Made by a program: the position numbers and the translations under genes. DNA of 64,000 bases, taken from assembly GCA_030919125.1 (NCBI GenBank), contig CP121470.1:620001-684000 (forward strand), in the 5' to 3' direction. The notes beneath the pieces were generated by a model. That model was not told the origin of the DNA, made no database searches, and saw only the letters and a list, made by a program, of their open reading frames with translations. This document shows positions 46,235-55,534 of the stretch, piece after piece. The stretch comes from Methanoregula sp. SKADARSKE-2. Its GTDB lineage: Archaea > Halobacteriota > Methanomicrobia > Methanomicrobiales > Methanospirillaceae. How positions within the stretch are numbered: position 1 is the first letter of the stretch; each line of letters opens with the position of its first letter.

Positions 46235-47120
46235 CGCCCTGAGAAGACAGGGCTACCAGTTTTTTTCGAAGACTACGTCCGCCGCGCTCAAGCCCTGCAT
46301 GTGGTGCAAGCGTGCTCTTGAAGGCGGCGATATGTGCTACAAGCACCAGTTCTACGGGATCGAGAGTCACCGGTGCGTCCAGCTCACCCCTACCCTCTTG
46401 TGCAACCAGCGGTGCCTCTTCTGCTGGCGATCCTTCGAGCACGATAGGGTGGACACGGAGGAGTGCTCGCCGGAAACGATCCTCGCCGGGATCCACAAGC
46501 TCCAGAAACGGGCACTCGCCGGATATAACGCCGTTCTTGAGAACACGGTAACCGATGAGCGGTGGAAAGAGGCGCTCGACCCACGGCATGTTGCCATCTC
46601 CCTCTCCGGTGAACCTACCCTGTACCATAAACTTCCCGAGCTTATCGATCTCTTCAATAAGACCGGGTACACGACCTTCCTCGTGAGCAACGGGACAAAT
46701 CCCGGCATGCTCAAACGGTGCAGCCCGTACCAGATCTATGTCTCGCTCGACGCCCCGGACCGGGAGACGTACCATGCCGTCTGCCGGCCGCTCGGGGATT
46801 ACTGGGAGCTCGTGCAGGAGAGTCTCAACATGCTCGGGCACGGGGGACAGCGGTCAGCGGTCCGGATAACCCTCGTCCGGGGCCTCAACGATTTTGCACC
46901 GGAAAGATACGCGGCCATGCTTCAGGATTCGGGGGCCCGGTTCGTGGAAGTAAAGGGCTATATGTTTCTGGGGTACAGTAGAAACCGTCTGAAACGGGAG
47001 AACATGCCGGGGCATGAAGCGGTGCGTTCTTTTGCAGAAAAACTTGCAGCTGCAAGCGATTATCGCATTAAGGATGAGAACAGACTGAGCAGGGTTGTCT
47101 GTCTGGAGCGTATGAGATGA
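46215..47120 (+). CDS. taw1: tRNA 4-demethylwyosine synthase TYW1 (Taw1)
   Basis: This 301-residue radical SAM enzyme builds the tricyclic base on m1G37 of tRNA-Phe with pyruvate. [20 protein letters not shown] has the CxxxCxxC cluster site. A second Cys set ([20 protein letters not shown]) fits the extra Fe-S cluster of TYW1. [20 protein letters not shown] and [15 protein letters not shown] are characteristic. The flavodoxin domain of the eukaryotic enzyme is absent, as in all archaea. The substrate-preparing Trm5 is encoded at 15.6 kb. It overlaps argS by 20 bp and sepS by 4 bp. Confidence 0.94.
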   Translation: MPSEPCDALRRQGYQFFSKTTSAALKPCMWCKRALEGGDMCYKHQFYGIESHRCVQLTPTLLCNQRCLFCWRSFEHDRVDTEECSPETILAGIHKLQKRALAGYNAVLENTVTDERWKEALDPRHVAISLSGEPTLYHKLPELIDLFNKTGYTTFLVSNGTNPGMLKRCSPYQIYVSLDAPDRETYHAVCRPLGDYWELVQESLNMLGHGGQRSAVRITLVRGLNDFAPERYAAMLQDSGARFVEVKGYMFLGYSRNRLKRENMPGHEAVRSFAEKLAAASDYRIKDENRLSRVVCLERMR

Positions 47121-48763
47121 AGTTCAATCCCGATGAATGGAAGAGCCTGACGCATGAGAATTTCGAAGGGGCATGGCACAAAGGACCATCGGTCCTTACG
47201 CCGGCGGGCCAGTCTGAGCGATATCCCCGCCTGAGTTACAAGCGGGCAGTCGCACACCCGATCTTTGCAACTATCCAGAAACTCCGGGATACCTACCTCA
47301 CCCTCGGCTTTGACGAGGCGGAGAACCCGGTCATTATCGATGAGAAGGATATCTACCGGCAGTTCGGCCCCGAAGCGATGGCGGTCCTCGACCGGGTCTT
47401 TTACCTTGGCGGGTTGCCCCGCCCGAATGTGGGAATCGCCCGCAAGCAGCTCGATGAGATCAACGAGATCCTCCTGAGCCACCGGAACCCGATCGTCCAT
47501 GGGCAGGGCGAGGAGGGCAGGGCGCCGGCGGAACCATACCAGCCGATGACGAAGGAGACCGATGAGCGACTCCGGGCGACCCTCCACGCGTACAAGAAGT
47601 CGGAGATCGATGGCGACGAGCTGACCTTCGAGCTCGCGAAGGTCCTCGGGATCGATGACGCCCTCGTGGTTCACATCCTCGAAGCCGTCTTCCCCGAGTT
47701 CCGGGCGCTTATTCCGGAATCGTCGCGGAACACGCTCCGTAGCCACATGACGAGTGGGTGGTTCATGACGCTTGGGGCGATCTGGGAGCGCGCGCCCCTG
47801 CCCATCCGGATGTTCTCGGTAGACCGGTGTTTCCGGCGCGAACAGGCGGAGGGGCCGACCCGGCTTATGACCTATCACTCGGCCTCCTGTGTTGTTGCCG
47901 GAGAGGATGTCACGCTTGAAGATGGCAAGGCAGTCAGCCAGGCGCTCCTCTCCGCGTTCGGATACTCCGACTTCCGGTTCCAGCAGGACGAGAAGCGCTC
48001 GAAGTACTACATGCCGGACTCCCAGACCGAGGTGTACGCCCGCCACCAGGTCCACGGATGGGTGGAGGTTGCAACCTTCGGGATGTATTCGCCCTCTGCT
48101 CTGGCAGAGTACGGGATCGGCGTACCGGTGATGAACCTCGGCCTCGGGGTCGAGCGGCTGGCGATGATCGCCTACAATGCGGAGGATGTGCGAGAGCTGG
48201 TTCATCCGCAGTTCTTCCCCCGCCAGGCTACCGATCTTGAGATGGTCAGAGGGGTACGCCTCCGCGAGGAGCCGGTAACCCCTGAAGGAAAGAGGCTCAC
48301 TGCCGCGATCGGTGCGACCGGGGCCGCCCACGCCGAGGCCATGGGTCCCTGCGAGTTCGAGGCGTGGAAGGGAACCATCGGTGGGAGACGGGTCCGCGTC
48401 GTTGTCGAAGAGACCGAATCCAATGCAAAACTTCTCGGGCCCGCGTGCGCAAACGAGATTTTTGTACACCAGGGGTCCATCCTCGGGGTACCCGATACCG
48501 AGAGATGGAAGGCTGTCCGTACCGAAGGGGTCTCGACCGGGATCACCTATCTCAATGCCGTCTCCGCGCTTGCCGCTGCCCGGATAGAAGAGGCTGCCCG
48601 GTGCGGCAGGGAGACGCACGTGCAGGTCAAGATGGCAAAACACCCCAGCGATGTGAACGTAAATATCGAGGATTTCGCGATGCGGGCGGTAACAGACTCA
48701 AAGAAAAAAGTCGATCTTCGCGGTCCGGTCTTCCTCGCGGTCCGGTCGATCCTTGATTCCTGA
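47117..48763 (+). CDS. sepS: O-phosphoseryl-tRNA(Cys) synthetase SepRS
   Basis: This 548-residue class II synthetase attaches phosphoserine to tRNA-Cys, the first step of the indirect route to Cys-tRNA found mainly in methanogens. The N-terminus ([20 protein letters not shown]) is diagnostic. Motif 2 is [20 protein letters not shown] with [10 protein letters not shown]. Motif 3 is [17 protein letters not shown]. The partner SepCysS is not in this window. The start overlaps the taw1 stop (ATGA). The unit ends at a T-run 3 bp downstream. Confidence 0.97.
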   Translation: MKFNPDEWKSLTHENFEGAWHKGPSVLTPAGQSERYPRLSYKRAVAHPIFATIQKLRDTYLTLGFDEAENPVIIDEKDIYRQFGPEAMAVLDRVFYLGGLPRPNVGIARKQLDEINEILLSHRNPIVHGQGEEGRAPAEPYQPMTKETDERLRATLHAYKKSEIDGDELTFELAKVLGIDDALVVHILEAVFPEFRALIPESSRNTLRSHMTSGWFMTLGAIWERAPLPIRMFSVDRCFRREQAEGPTRLMTYHSASCVVAGEDVTLEDGKAVSQALLSAFGYSDFRFQQDEKRSKYYMPDSQTEVYARHQVHGWVEVATFGMYSPSALAEYGIGVPVMNLGLGVERLAMIAYNAEDVRELVHPQFFPRQATDLEMVRGVRLREEPVTPEGKRLTAAIGATGAAHAEAMGPCEFEAWKGTIGGRRVRVVVEETESNAKLLGPACANEIFVHQGSILGVPDTERWKAVRTEGVSTGITYLNAVSALAAARIEEAARCGRETHVQVKMAKHPSDVNVNIEDFAMRAVTDSKKKVDLRGPVFLAVRSILDS

Positions 48764-48777
48764 TCTTTTTTTTTTCG
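48764..48777 (+). terminator. T10 terminator of the aRF1-argS-taw1-sepS operon
   Basis: Ten T bases (48766-48775) begin three bases after the sepS stop codon. This is the clearest oligo-T terminator in the window. Confidence 0.65.
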
Positions 48778-49054
48778 TCTGTCTACAGGGTTGCGGGAAA
48801 AGAGTTTTACACTTCCTCCGACCGGCCATATCTTCAAGGGGGAAGAGATCTCTTCAGACCTTGCGCCGGTCTCCGATCTTCCCGTCTCTTCTCAGGTACA
48901 TCCCGGGTCCGTATTCTGGAAATATTTTCGAGCGGAAGATCTTCTCGTTTGCATCTTTTGGGATCCCAAACCCGTCTGGCTGCAGACGTGATGATCGGAC
49001 CCGGGAGGCTGGGACAAAAAGCCGGCAGATACAAAAAAGGTGAAAAGTACAAAG
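48778..49054. other. Non-coding gap between sepS and the phosphoribulokinase remnant
   Basis: No frame on either strand looks like protein in these 277 bp. Two short AT-rich stretches are present near 48925-48940 and 49030-49045. Both flanking genes end here. Confidence 0.4.
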
Positions 49055-50019
49055 TTATCCTGCGCTCTGGGCAAAGATCCTCCGGTGGATGATCCGCCAC
49101 GAGAGAATAAGCTGAACGATGTCGGTTGCGGTAACTGTACTGCGTGATCCGAAGATCGAGATGGGATGGACTCCGGTCTGATCCTCGATCTTCATCTCCA
49201 GTTTCCGGATGGTCTCATAATTCATCTCCCCATCGAAGGTGAGCGCCCGCATCCGGCTGCATTCGATCTGCTGCGAGGAAAATTCAATGAGAAAATCACG
49301 GTCGTGGAAGGAGAGGAGTGACTGGAGATCGATGCTGAGATCGATATCCTGTATCGCGTCCCTCATCCGGTTCTGGAGGAGTGAGATGGAATACAGATTC
49401 CGTGAATGGCCCAGCTCCTTGCCATACTTTGAAGACCGGATCCGGATATCGCATCTGCACTGCATCGCTGGGGTGCGATGAAGGTCAAGTAGTCCGATTC
49501 TCTCCGACCGATCTCCCGGGTCACGTCACCGGATGAGTACCCCCGCCGATCCATGTCCCGCCTTAGTTTCCATTCATACTTCACCTCGTTCTCCGTGTCG
49601 ACAAAAATGGAGAAATCCATTAATTCCCGGAGACGCGGGGTAGAGAGCGTGTGGAGCCCTTCAAGGATCAGGATCTTCAAGGGGGAGAAGGGGACAGAGG
49701 GTCAAAAACGCCCGGTGCTATGATTGTAGACCGGTTTCAGGATCGGCCTGCCGGATTTGAGATCGGTTATGTCCGACTCCAGCTGGGCGAGGTTATTGGC
49801 ATCCGGATGGAGGGGGGTGATATCGAGCTGTCTGCGTTCTTTTCGGTCGTACTTGTGGTAATCATCGAGCGTTATCGTCGTGACCAGCTCCGGCCCGAAG
49901 ATCTCCCGGATTGCATGGGTAAATGTGGTCTTGCCCGACCCGCTGTCGCCGGCAACTCCGATGGTAAATACGATCGGGGACCGGGCAATTATTGTCTTGA
50001 AGTTCAGCATCGCTCCCAT
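49055..50019 (-). pseudogene. prk: Archaeal phosphoribulokinase gene with two frameshifts
   Basis: The first segment, from the ATG at 50019, has the P-loop VFTIGVAGDSGSGKTTFTHA and TITLDDYHKYDRKERRQLDI, then YNHSTGRF and a TGA at about 49702 in a T-rich stretch. A second frame continues KILILEGLHTLSTPRLRELM, DFSIFVDTENEVKYEWKLRR and RDMDRRGYSSGDVTREIGRR. A third takes over near 49465 with IEFSSQQIECSRMRALTFDG to the stop at 49055. Together this is a full-length archaeal phosphoribulokinase, which makes RuBP for RuBisCO in the reductive hexulose-phosphate route known from Methanospirillum. As written, the gene cannot make the enzyme. Confidence 0.8.
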
Positions 50020-50306
50020 GCGCTCACCATCAAGATACGACAGATTGGTATTAAGACCCTGCCGGAGCCGGTCTTCGATCCTGCGGTATCAAACCCCCAC
50101 AATTCGTCTCTTCCTCGGGCGTTTTGTTGGAAATACGTGACATGAAGGGGTGCCATGGTGAGAGATAGACCACAAACAGCGGGAGAGTTGAAGAACTCTT
50201 CCTCTTCGGTGGGATCGAGGCCCTCCAGAGAGCGTTGTTCTCGTTGAGCGAAAGGATCGTGGAGATAAGGATATCACCGGGCCGGATCTGGCCGGGGAGG
50301 TTGTCA

Positions 50307-52568
50307 TCAGAGGAGTGAGCCACAGAACTCGGCCAATAAAAGGATCGTTGCATTTTTGTCCAGAGGCTGGTTATCATTCCCGCATTTCGGGGAGTAGATA
50401 CATGACGGGCAGCCCTTCTCACAGCCACAATCTCTGACGAGATGGTACGCTGTCTCAAACAGATCCGGAAGGATCTCAAAGGCTTTCTCATAGAGACCGA
50501 TCCCGCCCTCGTATCCATCGTACACGAAAACGGCCGGTCCGCCATCCTCCCCGAATGCCGGGCTGGAGAAAACCCCGATATTCCAGCGATCGCACAGGAC
50601 ATGGAGGGGCATGAGCGCGATAATCGCGTGTTCGGCACCATGCAGACCAGCTGCGAGATCGAGACCGGCGCTTTCTACTTTCTGCTCTGAGTGTTCCTGC
50701 GGGTTGAACCAGAACGCTTTCGTCCGGAAGCTCAGCGGGGGGAGCGAGAGCGGTTCGAGCCCGAGGATCGTATCCCCGCGTTTGATCTTGTACCCGGTGT
50801 ACTGCTCGGTCACCTCAACCTCGCCAAAGAAAGATCTCATCCCGGCTACAACTCTCTGATCGAGCGTCTCTACGACCGTGAGGTGGATCTCTTTCAAGGG
50901 CTGGGTGGAGTAATCGACATCCGTCGGGGTGACCCGGATCGTAGGGGTTTCAGGGTCCATCTCATTCACGAGATAGGTCTCTCCCTCGTGAAGCAGGATC
51001 GCCCCCTTGTGGGCTTCGCGGTACGCCTGCGCCCGGTCCAGGGTCTCAAGGAGCCGGCCGCTGCAGACGATCCGGAAGGTCTCACTCAGGATACTGCTCA
51101 GGCTCACTGCCTCGGAAGCCCGGCCTCTCCCCGTATAAACAAAGCCACGGGGAGTCTTCCGGAGCAGGTTTCCCGCTACAAGTTCTGGGAGAAGAGAATC
51201 GAGAGAATCACCGAAAAATTCCCGGTCGCCATCTTCCCGGAGCGGGAGTTCGGAAGTGGCACAGAGCAGGTGGCCGGAAACGATGTAAGGATTGGCTACA
51301 TCGACAATCGCGTTCTCGTGCGCTCTTTTGAAGAATCGATCGGGGTGGTGCATGAAGTACTGGTCGAGCGGATTTGCCTGGGCGATGAGGATGGCGAGCG
51401 ACGCCGTACTTCTCCTCCCGGCCCTGCCGGCCTGTTGCCGTACAGAGATCATGGTCCCGGGAAACCCGGAGATCAGTACGGCATCGAGCGATCCGAGATC
51501 GATGCCAAGTTCGAGGGCGTTTGTGGATACAACCCCTTTCATCGTGCCCTCTTTCAGTTCCCGTTCTATGGCCCGTCGCTCCTCCGGCAGGAAACCGGTG
51601 CGGTACGCGGAGATCGAATTCGCGAGCCGGGCCGAGGTTCGTCTCGCGTCCTCCCGGGCCCACACCGTTATCAGCTCGGCCATCTTCCGGGAACCGGTGA
51701 AACAGAGGCTCTGGAGATCGTTCTTTACACAGGAGAGAAGCAGGTCCTTGGTCTCCTGATGCGTTGATCGTTCCCCAAGGCCATCGAAAAACGGGTTGTA
51801 GAGCACAAAATGCTTCTTCCCGTGCGGAGAGCCATCTCTCTTTACCTGCTCGAACTGCCGGCCGGTAAGCCGTGCTCCAAATTCAACCGGGTTTGCGATC
51901 GTTGCAGTGGAGAGGATGAATCGGGGGGTTGAACCGTAATACCGGCAGATTCGGAGGAGTCTCCGGATGAGGATGGCTATGTGCGAGCCGAAGATACCCC
52001 GGTACCGGTGCGCTTCATCAATGACGACAAAGGGCAGGTTTGAGAAGAAGGATCTCCACTTGGCATGCTAGGATAAGAGCCGGTGGAGTTCATGCGGATT
52101 GGAGAGGATGATCCGGGAGTGCTCGCGGATGGCCGATCGCTTCGACTGCGGCGTGTCGCCATCGTAGATAGCAGCCCGGGCGCCGATGCCGGTGAGACGG
52201 GCCATCTCTTCGTGAGTGGCGAGTTGATCGTTGGAGAGCGCTTTGGTCGGATAGAGGTACAGGGCCCGCATCTCCGGATCGAGCGCGAGCTGCCCAAAGA
52301 CCGGGATGTTGAAAGCGAGCGTCTTCCCGCTGGCGGTGGGTGTCGTAAGGATTACGTTCTTTCAGGAACGCAGGTGATTGATCGCTTCGCACTGGTGGGA
52401 ATAGAGGCGGATCTTCCTCTCTTCGAGGTACGACGTAATCGGGCGGGGCAGCGGGTGATCGAGCGTGCCGTACTCAGGGAGTTCTGGTTCGGATTCCGCG
52501 ACATACACCACCAGGGAGCGATAGACCGGGTTCTGATCTAGGAGGCGGAGCATCCCCTCAACGGCCAT
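50307..52568 (-). pseudogene. MrfA-like DEAD/DEAH helicase (DUF1998 type) with two nonsense codons
   Basis: One minus-strand frame runs the whole length: the N-terminus LPRPITSYLEERKIRLYSHQ, Walker A as TTPTASGKTLAFNIP, DEAH box as FVVIDEAHRYRG, SAT motif FILSTATIANPVEF, helicase motif VI RQQAGRAGRRSTAS and a C-terminal four-Cys set (CGCEKGCPSCIYSPKCGN). An in-frame TGA at 52362-52364 falls where a Gly is expected before Walker A. An in-frame TAG near 52069-52071 falls inside LLS-HAKWRSF. Coding quality is good on both sides of each, so these are point mutations. B. subtilis MrfA (YprA) has this layout and works with MrfB in mitomycin-type DNA repair. Confidence 0.8.
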
Positions 52569-53639
52569 ACCATTCTCCCATCAGGTGACAAAAGAGCAGG
52601 GCAAGCGAGATGAGATCCTGCCGGTTATGTTCGACAATGGGGACGAGCGGGCCGCAGTTTCCGGTGCTCATATAGGTCTCATAGAACTCCGGTACCATCT
52701 GGCCGGGGATATCATCGACCCGTGCGATCCCAAAAATCTCCTTCTCGAGGGCGGTCAAGCGGAGGGAAGGGAGACGGTCCTTCCATCGCCTCCGGCTGAA
52801 GTGAAGGAGATCGAAATCCGGAATCCTAAATTGCGGCGGGATTCCGTAATAGGCGAGGCGATCCGCGATGTACGGAAGATCGAAGGATCTGCCGTTATAG
52901 GTTACGAGAGCCGGGTTCGCCTTCGACAGATGGTCCATCGTTGCCGCAAGGGCAGCCTCCTCTTCGGCGATATCCCGGAGGAGATATGCCAGATCACGAG
53001 CCGGTCTTGCTCTATCGTCCCGATCCCGAAGAGAATGATCGGCCGCGAGAAGAACCCCATGGTCTCGATGTCGATAAAGACATAGTCCTCGGGTTTATGA
53101 AATCCCGCGGCACCCAGGGCCAGAGGATGGGATCGCGGATGGCGGCTGCCGAGAAGATCCACGAGCCCGGAGGAATTTTCGTTGGAGAGACGCTCCATAA
53201 CAGGAGCTACGCCCCGGTGAAATTTGGGGTGATGCAGGAGTTTTTCAATGGTATCGTATCCGCGTTCTTTCAGAAGCTGGCCGGTCTTCTTCCCGATCCC
53301 ACGGACGAGCGTGAGATCCGATCTGAGCGCGGCCCGATATCGATCGATGTCGAAATCGATCCGGGGGAGATCGGCTTCGGAGGTTGTGCAGAAACATCTT
53401 CCCGCTTCATTCTCGATCTCGTGGCCGGTGAAGATCTCCCCAAAGGAACTTTCCCGGTATTGGGCCATCAGCCGGTCAAGATGGCGTCGCGCGAGATCAA
53501 ATTCTGAGGTGAAAAGAGCGTTGTTCGTAAAACCGGATCCGAATACATTTCCATCACGAACGACTGCATACTCACGCAGGCTGTGCATCCGTTGCTGCCA
53601 CAGGGCACCTATCCTTGCCGGGACCTGCGTATCTGTCAT
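52558..53639 (-). pseudogene. MrfB-like exonuclease (YprB RNase H-like) with one frameshift
   Basis: From the ATG at 53639 the frame gives a helix-hairpin-helix region (LVRGIGKKTGQLLKERGYDT). It then reads PEDYVFIDIETMGFFSRPII, the first DxE exonuclease motif, and FGIGTIEQDRLVIWHIS. A shift near 52985 moves it to LVTYNGRSFDLPYIADRLAY (second Asp), DFDLLHFSRRRWKDRLP and VEHNRQDLISLALLFCHLM (last Asp) up to 52558. The DEDD set is complete, so only the frameshift kills it. The stop overlaps the helicase start by 11 bp, matching the coupled MrfA/MrfB arrangement. Confidence 0.78.
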
Positions 53640-53812
53640 GGCCAGAGTAATGTCAGGATTGAGCGCTATAAAGATCAGACCGTAGGGAGTGAAAGTGATG
53701 CGAAAGCTCAAGGTCAGGGACCAACAACTTCTCAGATACTGATCACGCTCTTCCAGCACGGAGAGGATGAATCGACCGGAGCTATCCTTGGGCACCTGGA
53801 TGAACAAAAACG

Positions 53813-54260
53813 TTGACTCTTGAGTTCTGCCACCTTTACAGCGGAGATACCCTTCCCGAGGACATTCCGGATAACCTGATCGTCCTTGGCGGGCAGATGG
53901 GCGTGAAGGATGAGAAGGAGTATCCCTGGCTCGTTCAGGAGAAGAAAATTCCTAAGAGAGATCGTCGCCGGTCGGACGGTTCTTTGGATCTGCCTCGGTG
54001 CCCAGATGATCGCTTCAGCGTTCGGGAGTACGGTTGCGCAGAGGGAGAAGAGAGGTCGGATGGTGCAGGATACAGGGACGCACCCCGGATTCAGCTCCGG
54101 TCTTTGGGGACGATCTCACCGTCTTTCAATGGCATGGGGAGACTATTTCAGCATGGGCAGAAGATCTCTTCCGGTGCGGATCTCTCCGGAATTCTTGAGG
54201 ATTCGAGGACATACATCGATGAGAAGAAGCGGCGCTGTGAGGCACTCATGGACGCATTTA
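53813..54260 (+). pseudogene. Class I glutamine amidotransferase fragment
   Basis: Blocks in two or three frames read LPEDIPDNLIVLGGQMGVKD, then FLREIVAGRTVLWICLGAQM with the nucleophilic Cys (ICLGAQ) and GSTVAQREKRG. In another frame LTVFQWHGETISAWAEDL carries the His region of GMP-synthase-like amidotransferases. The N-terminus is missing and there are at least two frameshifts. It is a dead copy of a GATase1 protein (guaA-like domain) abutting the start of the HAD gene. Confidence 0.6.
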
Positions 54261-54278
54261 CACGAGGGGGGGGAGGGA

Positions 54279-55082
54279 ATGAACGGGATCAAAGGTTTCC
54301 TAATCGACCTTGACGGGGTGATGTACATCGGTGACAGGGAGATCCCGGGTGCGGTGGAGATGCTCCGGATCCTGAATAAGAAAGGATATGCATTCAGGTT
54401 CGTCTCCAATACGACAAGGAAAAGCCGCAGGACAATTGCAGAGCGGCTCCTGAAGATGGGCTTTGAGATTCCTGAAAATACTATTTTTACTCCTCCCATT
54501 GCTGCCATCGCGTACATGATGAAGAAGAGAGGGAAGAACCGTTGCTCTCTCCTTGTGACGGGGGATGCAGTCAGTGAGTTTGAAGATGTCTGCACAGGTC
54601 AGCCTGCAGAAGATGTTGATTTTGTCATCATCGGGGATGCCGGAGAAAAGATTACGTACGAGAGTATGAATGCTGCCTTCCGCTCGCTCATGAACGGTGC
54701 AGAGTTGATCGCCCTTGAACGAGATCGGTACTGGATGGCAGCTGACGGCCTCTCCCTTTCCGCAGGGCCATTTGTCTCGGCGCTGGAGTACGCAACCGGG
54801 AAAACCGCAGTCGTTGTGGGCAAACCGTCAAAGGATTTTTTTGCACTTGCGCTTGAGGAGATGGGTCTTGAACCGGAGGAAGTCGCGATGATCGGCGATG
54901 ATATCTCTACTGATATCGGGGGCTCGCAGGAGACGGGAATGACCGGAATTCTTGTGAGGACGGGAAAATTCCGCGAGGAAGTCTTGGAAAGATCCGGCGT
55001 GAAGCCGGATCATATCATTGATTCGATTGCGGATCTGGGGATCTGGCTGCTCCCCATCCCTTCCCTGCAAAACCGTCCGTGA
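54279..55082 (+). CDS. HAD-IIA family phosphatase (NagD-like)
   Basis: This 267-residue protein has motif I FLIDLDGVMYIGDREIPGAV, the IIA cap and FVSNTTRKSRRTIAERLL (motif II). Motif III is AVVVGKPSKDFFALALEEMG and motif IV VAMIGDDISTDIGGSQETGM. Such enzymes remove phosphate from small metabolites such as nucleotides, phosphoglycolate or sugar phosphates; the substrate here is open. The ATG at 54279 follows GGGGGGGAGGGA, a strong ribosome-binding run. It lies between the amidotransferase remnant and a gene-poor stretch. Confidence 0.88.
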   Translation: MNGIKGFLIDLDGVMYIGDREIPGAVEMLRILNKKGYAFRFVSNTTRKSRRTIAERLLKMGFEIPENTIFTPPIAAIAYMMKKRGKNRCSLLVTGDAVSEFEDVCTGQPAEDVDFVIIGDAGEKITYESMNAAFRSLMNGAELIALERDRYWMAADGLSLSAGPFVSALEYATGKTAVVVGKPSKDFFALALEEMGLEPEEVAMIGDDISTDIGGSQETGMTGILVRTGKFREEVLERSGVKPDHIIDSIADLGIWLLPIPSLQNRP

Positions 55083-55162
55083 GACGATAAAGAACGGGTG
55101 GTTTTCGGAGAGATTCCTCGTAGTTTTCCTCTGCACTCCGGGGGATTGCTGCTTTTTGCCTT

Positions 55163-55355
55163 CTACAGGATTTTAGGATCCTGTTCCACCTGCACCCCAT
55201 GAACGAAGATCCTCATGTTCGTTGGTGTGAACTCCCGTATAGCCTCCCGCTGCCCGCCAAGACTGGTTATACACTCTGTTGCCAGATACTTTCCACCGGA
55301 ACCGGAGAACCGCGGTAACCATGCGGAAACTTCTTTTCCTGGCAGACGGGAGGGA
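55163..55355 (-). pseudogene. C-terminal remnant of an unidentified protein gene
   Basis: A minus-strand frame without a start gives SRLPGKEVSAWLPRFSGSGG, KYLATECITSLGGQREAIRE and FTPTNMRIFVHGVQVEQDPK up to the TAG at 55163-55165. It looks like real protein, but upstream the frame is closed and sense continues in another frame (GKPRAWFLVKRIFRQGPMNF). I do not recognise the family. The rest of the gap 55083-55530 shows nothing else. Confidence 0.35.
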
Positions 55356-55534
55356 AAAATTCATCGGTCCCTGGCGGAAGATGCGCTTTACCAAAAACCA
55401 TGCTCTTGGTTTTCCCTGGTATCCGGATCGAAGATCATCCGATCAGAGGCAGAAATGAGTTCCGGGGGAGAGGCCAATCCGTACAACGGAAATTTACCAA
55501 TTCTCTACCGGTGAAACTGACCGAACAAAAATGA

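Noticed and set aside
47060..48643. 527-codon minus-strand frame opposite sepS
   Set aside because: Antisense of a complete SepRS; no recognisable domain.
51208..51767. Frames on both strands inside the helicase gene
   Set aside because: Shadows of the helicase reading frame.
52069..52364. TAG and TGA in the helicase as recoding (Pyl or Sec)
   Set aside because: No sign of a SECIS-like element was seen, the positions are not active-site residues, and the partner gene is frameshifted.
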